In this document: piece after piece, positions 33,358 through 39,042 of the stretch
Numbering within the stretch: position 1 is the stretch's first letter
Layout: every line of letters starts with the position of its first letter
Assembly: GCA_938002815.1 (NCBI GenBank)
Contig: CALKZT010000112.1
Span: 1 to 39,042, forward strand
Source of the DNA: an uncultured bacterium
Lineage (GTDB): Bacteria > Desulfobacterota > DSM-4660 > Desulfatiglandales > CALKZT01
DNA: 39,042 bases
Direction of reading: 5' to 3'
Notes under the pieces: generated by a model
Seen by the model: only the letters and a program-made list of their open reading frames with translations
Databases searched by the model: none
What the model was told of the DNA's origin: nothing
Program-made: the position numbers and the translations under genes

Positions 33358-33917
33358 GAAAGATTGTTACAGTGGTAGAGGAGATCTATGGAGATGGGGA
33401 AAAGAGCATTGAAAAACCTCTCAAAAAGGCTGCTTGTATTGTGGTCTTCAAAAACCCTTACGCAGGTGTATACGAACATGACCTCTCAGAGCTGGTGGAC
33501 TACAGCCTATCCTTAGGCAAAGAGATCTCAGAGAGGGCAGTAAAGGCCTTGGGCGAGCCCGTGGAGTCCTATGGAAAGGCTGCCATTGTGGGGGAAAAAG
33601 GGGAACTAGAACATGCGGCAGCCCTCTTACACCCCAAACTGGGCACACCCTTTAGGGAGGCCTGTGGGGGTGGAAAGGCCATAATACCCTCTTCTAAGAA
33701 GATTGGCAAAATGGGGGATAGTATAGATGTCCCCCTCCACTTTAAGGACGCAGCCTTTGTGAGAAGCCACTTTGATGCCATGACCATATCCGTATCAGAT
33801 GCACCAAAGTCCAATGAGATCCTCCTTGCCGTTGCAGTGACCAACGGAGGCCGACCCCTCGCGAGGGTTGGTGGCCTTACAAAGGAGGAGGCAAAGAAGG
33901 AAGATGGGTTAAGGTAG
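33348..33917 (+). CDS. DUF1185 'amino acid synthesis' family protein
   Basis: A 189-residue protein of the DUF1185/PF06684 family, named amino-acid synthesis without firm biochemical support. The family text is clear: CIVVFKNPYAGVYEHDLSEL, GKAAIVGEKGELEHAAALLH, FREACGGGKAIIPSSKKIGK and HFKDAAFVRSHFDAMTISVS. It overlaps the UPF0280 gene by ten bases and is the last gene of the operon, before a terminator. I cannot assign a reaction; a step on a ring-opened or ring-reduced intermediate is only a guess from context. Confidence 0.87.
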   Translation: MLIRKIVTVVEEIYGDGEKSIEKPLKKAACIVVFKNPYAGVYEHDLSELVDYSLSLGKEISERAVKALGEPVESYGKAAIVGEKGELEHAAALLHPKLGTPFREACGGGKAIIPSSKKIGKMGDSIDVPLHFKDAAFVRSHFDAMTISVSDAPKSNEILLAVAVTNGGRPLARVGGLTKEEAKKEDGLR

Positions 33918-33922
33918 TCCTC

Positions 33923-33950
33923 CCTGGCCCTTGAAGGGCCAGGCAATTTT
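33923..33950 (+). terminator. Terminator at the end of the catabolic operon
   Basis: CCTGGCCCTT-G-AAGGGCCAGG (33923-33943) is a perfect 10-base inverted repeat just after the last stop, followed by CAATTTT. The stem lies between convergent operons and may stop transcription from both sides, though only the plus direction has a T-run. Confidence 0.75.
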
Positions 33951-34377
33951 AGCAACTTATGGCTACCCTCTTCTCTTTACCCTCTTCCTGGGTCTTTCCC
34001 TTCTTTACTATATCCCTGCACGTGGCCCAGGCTCCCCTGAGGTCCAACAACATCCCTCTTATCTTATCCATGCCCGAAACATCATTTCTCCAACTGCATT
34101 GCAGTATATATCTGGCCATGAAGAGATAAAGTCTCCTTAGGGAAGAGGCTATTTCTCCTCCTATTTCCATGTTTAAGGAATCATTTAACTCTAAAAGTAT
34201 ATCACGGCACCTGTTTACGTTATTGTGTTTTCCTAAGATATCTCCTGTGAGCATACACTCTTTTGCTCTTGTTAGAAATTCAATAGCTCCATCATATAAT
34301 GCCACCACTATGTCCTCAGAAGTTGAGGTGGCAATATCCGATTGCCTATAGTTCTTAAGATTTTGATTAGCAAGCAT
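33949..34377 (-). CDS. fliS: Flagellar export chaperone FliS
   Basis: FliS binds flagellin in the cytoplasm and keeps it from polymerising before export. The 142-residue protein has the family pattern: YRQSDIATSTSEDIVVALYD at the N terminus (typical N-Y-x-x-x-x-I-x-T-A/S-x-x-x-x-L/I-V-x-x-L-Y-D), GAIEFLTRAKECM, and LNMEIGGEIASSLRRLYLFM. A polar tail of about 20 residues is extra. It follows fliD by 11 bases in a flagellin-fliD-fliS order. Confidence 0.93.
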   Translation of the reverse strand: MLANQNLKNYRQSDIATSTSEDIVVALYDGAIEFLTRAKECMLTGDILGKHNNVNRCRDILLELNDSLNMEIGGEIASSLRRLYLFMARYILQCSWRNDVSGMDKIRGMLLDLRGAWATCRDIVKKGKTQEEGKEKRVAISC

Positions 34378-34388
34378 TTTGTCCCCCT

Positions 34389-36068
34389 TTATGAGCTATT
34401 TTGATTCTTATTCAATGACAATCTATTTAGATAATTTAGTGTCTCATTCATTTCACTTAGTACTGATTCCAATCTGGAATATCGATCTTTTAACATACTT
34501 TCATATTTTGCTATGCGTGCTTCCTCTCTCTCTATCTTTTTTTCTATGTTTTCTACAATATCTCTGTAGTTTTCCACCAAGAGATTGATGGGACCTTTAG
34601 AGGAATTTATGAAAGCCTTAAGGCTTCCTCCCAGTTCCACTAGGGCCCCACTTTTAAACCTCACCGTAGCAGAATAGGTCCCCGTACCGGATCCATAGGT
34701 GATCCTCAACGCTATCCCTTCTTCATCATAGCCTGAGGCTCCAGTAAGGTAGTAATCCCCTGAGCTACCCTCTAAAGGGAGCCATGGGTGCCAGTCCCCT
34801 CCGTACGGTCTGAACCTCCCTTCAAGTGTGTTAGTATCTACTTCAACATCGTATATACCAGCTTTACTGTTGCTGGTACGGCTACGATACCTTATGTTAC
34901 TGTCTGTTGTAACGGATTTAAAGTTAGCGACAAGTAGGTCTATCACCCCGGTGGGATCTGAATTAAATGCATTCTCAAATAATGAAGTATCAAAGAGTAA
35001 CTGACCCTCAGTACTGGACCCGGCAGTAACATCGGTATAGAAGCCAATCTGTTGTAAAGAACTATATGTATCCCCAGTCTTTGAAAAACCTGGTGGCATA
35101 GCAGCTAAAAGACCCCTTAATTTGGACTCAATTATCTGCACTGCATAGTTGCCATTTAATATACCTGCCTTTTTTCTGTCTGAATCATAATACGAGTATT
35201 TTTTGATTGTAGATAACAATTCGTTATAAGATTCAACGAAATTTTCTATCTTTCCTTCTACTGAAGATACATCATTAGATATGGTAACTGTAGTAGATCC
35301 TGTAGATAACAACTTTAGTGTAACCCCTGTGATAAGATCTGTAATAAGGTTAGAGGGCCGCTCAATCCAGCTTGCGGCCGGATAGCCATTAAGTCTAATC
35401 TGCGCATTTTGGGCCGATTGGCTCTCTGTAAAGGTACCATTGGTGTAACCTGTAAGGGTAGCAGTCGAATCCGGGTCCACCACAATGGTGTTTGTGGCCC
35501 CTGTATCCTTTCCTGTCAACATCAAATGGTACCTTGTGCCATCATAGAGGACAGAGGCAGTAACGCCGGGGTTATTAGGGTCATTGTTTATTAGGTCTTT
35601 GAGACCTGAAAGTGTTGTGCCATTGGGGACATTCAGGGAGATCGTGGAACCACCTGCATAACTATACTTGAACGTTCGGGTGCCACCGGAATTATTTATC
35701 ACTGTATCCGGGGAAACTTCACCATTGGTGTGTATCTCTGTTTCAGTCTTTGCAAGCTGGTTTACCAGTAGCTCATAACTTGCGTTGGTGGCAGAGGCAC
35801 TGGCGGTGGCAGAGAGGATGGCAGAGTCACTGATAGATACACTCTTGGATACCAGCTCAGATTCCGTGTCCATGGAGGAGATAACCCCATAGAGGTTTGC
35901 CAGCTTTTGGTTTATCTCCCTCAGGGCTTCCAGTTTCTCTTCCCAGCCATCCTTCCACCTTTCAAGGGGTTCGACTCTCCTCTTCCTCTCCACTTGAACG
36001 AGCCCTTTTACGATGCTCTCTGTGTCTAAGCCACTACCTAACCCTGTAAAGGTTATGGCACTCGGCAT
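34389..36068 (-). CDS. fliD: Flagellar hook-associated protein 2 (filament cap) FliD
   Basis: FliD caps the filament and helps flagellin assemble. The 559 residues have the N-terminal domain ITFTGLGSGLDTESIVKGLV and coiled-coil QKLANLYGVISSMDTESELV, a variable middle, and the C-terminal FliD domain ending in coiled coil IEKKIEREEARIAKYESMLK and YSRLESVLSEMNETLNYLNR. The length is within the usual 450-650. The start at 36068 has AAGGGGGG and AGAGGGG upstream. It lies after the flagellin gene and a hairpin, and before fliS. Confidence 0.95.
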   Translation of the reverse strand: MPSAITFTGLGSGLDTESIVKGLVQVERKRRVEPLERWKDGWEEKLEALREINQKLANLYGVISSMDTESELVSKSVSISDSAILSATASASATNASYELLVNQLAKTETEIHTNGEVSPDTVINNSGGTRTFKYSYAGGSTISLNVPNGTTLSGLKDLINNDPNNPGVTASVLYDGTRYHLMLTGKDTGATNTIVVDPDSTATLTGYTNGTFTESQSAQNAQIRLNGYPAASWIERPSNLITDLITGVTLKLLSTGSTTVTISNDVSSVEGKIENFVESYNELLSTIKKYSYYDSDRKKAGILNGNYAVQIIESKLRGLLAAMPPGFSKTGDTYSSLQQIGFYTDVTAGSSTEGQLLFDTSLFENAFNSDPTGVIDLLVANFKSVTTDSNIRYRSRTSNSKAGIYDVEVDTNTLEGRFRPYGGDWHPWLPLEGSSGDYYLTGASGYDEEGIALRITYGSGTGTYSATVRFKSGALVELGGSLKAFINSSKGPINLLVENYRDIVENIEKKIEREEARIAKYESMLKDRYSRLESVLSEMNETLNYLNRLSLNKNQNSS

Positions 36069-36090
36069 CCCCTCTGCCCCCCTTAAAATA

Positions 36091-36136
36091 CCAGGAGGCC
36101 CTTTCTCTTTATGGTCCCATCAAAAGGTCCTCCTGG
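36091..36136 (-). terminator. Long hairpin between flagellin and fliD
   Basis: CCAGGAGGCCCTTT (36091-36104) pairs with AAAGGTCCTCCTGG (36123-36136) with one mismatch, leaving an 18-base loop. Read on the minus strand the stem is followed by TATTTTAAGG. It could attenuate flagellin transcription before fliD or protect the flagellin mRNA 3' end. Confidence 0.6.
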
Positions 36137-36150
36137 CCGCTTTAGATCGA

Positions 36151-36993
36151 TTAAATACGGCTTAGCAAAGTTAGTGCCATCTGTGGGAAGGTATTGGCCT
36201 GGGCCAACATTGCCACCGCTGCCTGGCTTAGGATCTGGTTTCTCACAAGTGTGGTAACCTCTATTGCCACGTCCACATCAGAGATCTGAGACTCCGCTGC
36301 CTGTAGATTTTCTGCCTGGATGCTCAAATTGGTTATGGTATTCGTAAGCCTATTTTGCATGGCCCCCAAATGTGCCCTTATATTGTCCTTGCTATTTATG
36401 GCACTGTCTATCACCAGGAGTGCACTCTGGGCAGCATGTTGTCCACTTATGGCCACACTGCTAAGGTCAATTCCCAAAGCCGATGCCGTGGCATTCCCCA
36501 ATGTTACATAGTAGAAGTCCTCAGCCGCATCGTTGCCTGTGCCAAAATGTATCTTAAGGCCCGCTGACTGTGAACCATCCAAGAGCTTAATACCGTTAAA
36601 GTCTGTGGCATTGGCAATCCTGGTAATCTCAGACCACATCTGGACAAACTCTGAGTGCATAATCAGCCTTTGAGCATCGGTATAGGTACCAGTGGCTGCC
36701 TGCTCTGCCAGCTCCTTCATCCTTATGAGCTTTTCATCTATTACCGAAAGCGCACCATCTGCGGTCTGGATCATCGAGATACCGTCGTTGGCATTCCTAA
36801 TCCCCTGCCTTATCACTGCTATATCTGACCTCATGAGCTCCCTTACTGCCAGGCCTGCTGCGTCGTCTGCAGCAGAGGTAATCCTAAGGCCTGAACTCAG
36901 CCTCTGGGTGGACTTATAAAGGGCCCTATAGCTTATGGTCAGGTTCCTCGCAGCATTCATGGCCATTAGGTTGTGGTTAATAATCAGTGTCAT
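36151..36993 (-). CDS. fliC: Flagellin
   Basis: The filament protein, 280 residues, at the short end because the variable D2/D3 region is nearly absent. The N-terminal D0/D1 part is classic: IINHNLMAMNAARNLTISYR, STQRLSSGLRITSAADDAAG, NANDGISMIQTADGALSVID. The C-terminal part is SQISDVDVAIEVTTLVRNQI, then SQAAVAMLAQANTFPQMALT. The start at 36993 follows AAAAAGGAGGAAAAGAT. A sigma-28-type promoter lies upstream, so it is a late class flagellar gene. Confidence 0.96.
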   Translation of the reverse strand: MTLIINHNLMAMNAARNLTISYRALYKSTQRLSSGLRITSAADDAAGLAVRELMRSDIAVIRQGIRNANDGISMIQTADGALSVIDEKLIRMKELAEQAATGTYTDAQRLIMHSEFVQMWSEITRIANATDFNGIKLLDGSQSAGLKIHFGTGNDAAEDFYYVTLGNATASALGIDLSSVAISGQHAAQSALLVIDSAINSKDNIRAHLGAMQNRLTNTITNLSIQAENLQAAESQISDVDVAIEVTTLVRNQILSQAAVAMLAQANTFPQMALTLLSRI

Positions 36994-37048
36994 ATCTTTT
37001 CCTCCTTTTTAGGTTTTGATACCCATTTTCCCTTTGCCTTTACCCTTA

Positions 37049-37075
37049 ATATCGTTTGGGTCGAAAAAAACTTTA
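37049..37075 (-). promoter_or_regulatory. Predicted sigma-28 (FliA) promoter of flagellin
   Basis: On the minus strand TAAA (37075-37072), a 15-base spacer and AACGATAT (37056-37049) match the FliA consensus TAAA-N15-GCCGATAA in spacing and in most of the -10. It lies about 55 bases before the flagellin start. Confidence 0.65.
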
Positions 37076-37181
37076 GGAGATTTTTTTGAGATGAGCCCTT
37101 CGGATACCTTTTGGGTAGAATAGATCCCTTGAAACACCTCTAACTTTGTTATATTAGCCAGGGGGACTCTTTAGGCAGAAC

Positions 37182-38126
37182 ATGGGACTCAAAGAGACAT
37201 TTTTCCAGATACTTCCAGTCTTTTTGCTAATGGGTCTGGGCGGATTGGCAAGGCAACTGGGCTATTTGACCCGGGAGAGCATCCCTGTGCTCAATATGCT
37301 CACCTATTATATGGCTATCCCTGTAATGATATTTCTGGAAATCTCCAAATACGACCTTCGAGGTGACTTCGACATCACCCCCGTCTTTCTCACCTGCTTT
37401 GCAGTCCTACCCACTGCACTTTTTGCCTACATCCTCGGCAAAATCTTTTATAGGGGAGGCCCCACCTTGGGAAGCTTTGTCCAGTCCTCCATCCATGGGA
37501 ACTTGGGCTATCTGGGGCTGGCAGTCTCCTATTATGTGACGGGCAGCCAGGGTCTTGTTAAAACAAGTCTATTTGCAGGCTTTCTGATCATAGTCCAAAA
37601 TGTGGTATCTGTAGTTGCCCTGCTTACCCTTGGAAGTAGAAAAGGGGCCAAGAGCAAATGGGGCAAGGTAATTGTGGATATTTTATTAAACCCGATTATA
37701 ATTGCAGCGGCCTCTGGGATTCTCTATTCCGCCTTTAAAGTATATATCCCATCCTTTCTGAAGGAGAGTATGGTACTGCTCTCCAGGATGGCTCTTCCGT
37801 TGGCACTTTTGGTGATAGGTGCCTCTATTTCCCTCAACTTACTGAACTTATACCTTAGGCAGCTTTCAATGGCAGTCCTCTTTAAATTGGTCTTTCTCCC
37901 GGGTTTGGGTATCTGTCTCCTGTGGGTGGCCAATACTCCCCTCTCAGACATATATCCTGCTGTTATCCTCCTCTCTTCCCCCACCGCCACAGTAAGCTAT
38001 GTGATGGCAACCCAGATGGGAGGAGACGCCTCCTTTTCCACAGCAGCCATCTCGGTGAGCACTGCCCTCAGTATCCTCACCTATACCCTTTGGGTATGGC
38101 TCATGGGATATCTGCCCTTGAGATGA
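37182..38126 (+). CDS. AEC family transporter (auxin efflux carrier superfamily)
   Basis: A 314-residue inner-membrane permease with about 10 predicted helices. Family text includes LPVFLLMGLGGLARQLGYLT, LNMLTYYMAIPVMIFLEISK, GNLGYLGLAVSYYVTGSQGL and SSPTATVSYVMATQMGGDAS near the end. Bacterial AEC proteins move organic acids such as malate or malonate; the substrate here is unknown. It stands alone and its 3' end overlaps the convergent Fe-S gene by 26 bases. Confidence 0.9.
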   Translation: MGLKETFFQILPVFLLMGLGGLARQLGYLTRESIPVLNMLTYYMAIPVMIFLEISKYDLRGDFDITPVFLTCFAVLPTALFAYILGKIFYRGGPTLGSFVQSSIHGNLGYLGLAVSYYVTGSQGLVKTSLFAGFLIIVQNVVSVVALLTLGSRKGAKSKWGKVIVDILLNPIIIAAASGILYSAFKVYIPSFLKESMVLLSRMALPLALLVIGASISLNLLNLYLRQLSMAVLFKLVFLPGLGICLLWVANTPLSDIYPAVILLSSPTATVSYVMATQMGGDASFSTAAISVSTALSILTYTLWVWLMGYLPLR

Positions 38127-38820
38127 TCTCTCCCTTTGTCCCTACCACCACCTCCTCCATGGGTATATTCTTGCCCGCTTGGCTCATTGCCCTCTTCAGC
38201 ATCACTGGTAGAGCCCCACAGCATGGGACCTCCATCCTGACCACCTGTATACCCTTTATGTGGTTCTGCTTGAAAATCTGGATGAACTTTTGGATCCCCC
38301 TCTGTGTATCCCCAAATTTTGGACACCCAAGGAGGATCACCTTCTCCCCCAAAAAGTCCCTGTGGAAAGAGGGGTAGGCCACTGGAACGCAATCAGCCAC
38401 CACAAGGAGTTGAGAGTCCTTTAAAAAAGGGGCATCTGCTGGCACCAGATCTATCTTTATGGGCCACTGTCTAAACAGAACCCTCAAAGGGGCTCCTTCC
38501 CCCTCACAGACCACCTTGTATTCTAATACCTTCTGGCTGTGTGGGCAGCCTAATATATGTGTCTCCTTCTCCTGAGCGGAGCTAAGGTATTCCTCCACTG
38601 CCCTTTCGTCGAACTCCTCCGCCTCCCTTTCCTCTATACTTATGGCCTGGTTTGGACACTCCCCAAGGCAGGCCCCTAGGCCATCACAGAAACTCTCAGA
38701 GACAAGCCTTGCCTTGCCATCCACTATCTTTATTGCGCCCTCTGCACAGGCTGGCACACACAATCCACAACCATCACATTTCTCTTCGTCTATTTTCACT
38801 ATCTTCCTCACAACCTTCAT
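38101..38820 (-). CDS. 4Fe-4S ferredoxin-type protein with conserved C-terminal domain
   Basis: A 239-residue protein. Residues 8-62 carry a full [4Fe-4S] motif, C15xxC18xxC21xxxC25, and a second site with an altered spacing, C45-x5-C51-x3-C55. The C-terminal domain has FRQWPIKIDLVPADAPFLKD, LVVADCVPVAYPSFHRDFLG, GCPKFGD and VVRMEVPCCGALPVML, with several conserved cysteines. This arrangement occurs in anaerobes, often next to redox or hybrid-cluster genes, and its reaction is not known to me. The ATG follows the upstream stop by one base. Confidence 0.82.
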   Translation of the reverse strand: MKVVRKIVKIDEEKCDGCGLCVPACAEGAIKIVDGKARLVSESFCDGLGACLGECPNQAISIEEREAEEFDERAVEEYLSSAQEKETHILGCPHSQKVLEYKVVCEGEGAPLRVLFRQWPIKIDLVPADAPFLKDSQLLVVADCVPVAYPSFHRDFLGEKVILLGCPKFGDTQRGIQKFIQIFKQNHIKGIQVVRMEVPCCGALPVMLKRAMSQAGKNIPMEEVVVGTKGEIISRADIP

Positions 38821-38821
38821 C

Positions 38822-39042
38822 TTAGACCTCCCCTTTTTTGGATCTTTGAAGGACTTCCTCTAAAATCCTCTTTCCCTCTTCGGTAAAGAGCCGCAATTCA
38901 ACCTCCCCTGAGTCCATCTCCCTATGGGCCTTTGAGAGGTACTCTTCCTCGTAGTTTGCTATCTGATCTGCATCGTAGAGGGCCTTGAACTCCTCTGATT
39001 CATCCCCCTTAGGGTGGTGATGGTGAGCTATGTGCTCTAAGA
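38822..39042 (-). CDS. Probable HD-domain protein, C-terminal 72 residues (cut by window edge)
   Basis: An open minus-strand frame enters at the right edge and ends in a TAA one base before the ferredoxin-type gene. It reads LEHIAHHHHPKGDESEEFKA, then LYDADQIANYEEEYLSKAHR, and ends in a basic tail. The I-x-HHHHP...F-x-x-L-Y-DAD pattern looks like the end of an HD-type phosphohydrolase domain. The N-terminal part, with the HD pair, lies outside. Tight coupling suggests shared function with the Fe-S protein. Confidence 0.65.
   Translation of the reverse strand, partial: LEHIAHHHHPKGDESEEFKALYDADQIANYEEEYLSKAHREMDSGEVELRLFTEEGKRILEEVLQRSKKGEV

Noticed and set aside
21974-33917. Reading the operon as carbon monoxide or xanthine oxidation from the CoxSML-like subunits alone
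   Set aside because: The enamidase and 6-hydroxynicotinate-reductase homologues point to a reduced pyridine ring, and purine-pathway genes are absent.
1-39042. CRISPR arrays, tRNA/rRNA genes, insertion sequences, prophage or defence genes
   Set aside because: I found no repeat-spacer pattern, cloverleaf, transposase or phage structural gene by eye; a tRNAscan or repeat search was not possible.

Overview
The window looks like chromosomal DNA of a Gram-negative, anaerobic, flagellated bacterium, most likely a member of the Desulfobacterota (former Deltaproteobacteria) or a close relative. The signs are a tungsten-type aldehyde:ferredoxin oxidoreductase, several ferredoxin-type Fe-S proteins, a complete Mla lipid-transport operon and a heptose adenylyltransferase (an outer membrane with LPS), flagellin/FliD/FliS, and a TRAP transporter. 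AGA/AGG arginine and ATA isoleucine codons are frequent, and tandem Hsp20 genes are present; both would fit a thermophile, but that is inference. I saw no rRNA, tRNA, CRISPR array or insertion sequence.

Layout. 1-3190 (+): the 3' end of an aldehyde ferredoxin oxidoreductase gene, a MoaD/ThiS-like sulfur carrier, a DUF89 protein and a Tm-1-like UPF0261 protein. 3371-4591 (-): an MFS transporter. 4592-5448: mostly non-coding, with one 49-residue gene ending in a Cys-rich tail. 5449-8871 (+): a PAS-GGDEF cyclase, an unclear stretch, an HDOD protein and moaC. 8868-10757 (-): glgB. 10873-14772 (+): efp, epmA, a zinc-ribbon/J-domain protein, a small hypothetical, a nitroreductase and a corrinoid adenosyltransferase with a degenerate internal duplicate. 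14774-18078 (-): mlaE-F-D-C-A. 18163-20556 (-): two Hsp20 genes, a CBS/ACT-type protein and a cytidylate-kinase-like protein. 20771-21274 (+): rfaE2. 21410-33917 (+): a 12-gene catabolic operon. 33949-36993 (-): flagellin, fliD and fliS. 37182-38126 (+): an AEC-family permease. 38101-39042 (-): a ferredoxin-type protein and the 3' end of a probable HD-domain gene.

The most notable region is 21410-33917. It encodes an XRE-cupin regulator, an aldehyde dehydrogenase, a three-gene TRAP transporter, a three-subunit molybdenum hydroxylase, an enamidase homologue, a 6-hydroxynicotinate-reductase-like Fe-S protein, a UPF0280 protein and a DUF1185 protein. Hydroxylase, reductase and enamidase are the first three steps of the Eubacterium barkeri nicotinate fermentation pathway (nicotinate to 6-hydroxynicotinate to 6-oxotetrahydronicotinate to 2-formylglutarate). 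The later E. barkeri enzymes are not in the window. In their place is an aldehyde dehydrogenase with the motifs of CoA-acylating methylmalonate-semialdehyde dehydrogenase. Because 2-formylglutarate is a substituted malonate semialdehyde, that chemistry would give glutaryl-CoA, CO2 and NADH in one step. I propose this as an anaerobic N-heteroaromatic acid pathway that runs to glutaryl-CoA. The substrate and the last step are inferred, not shown.
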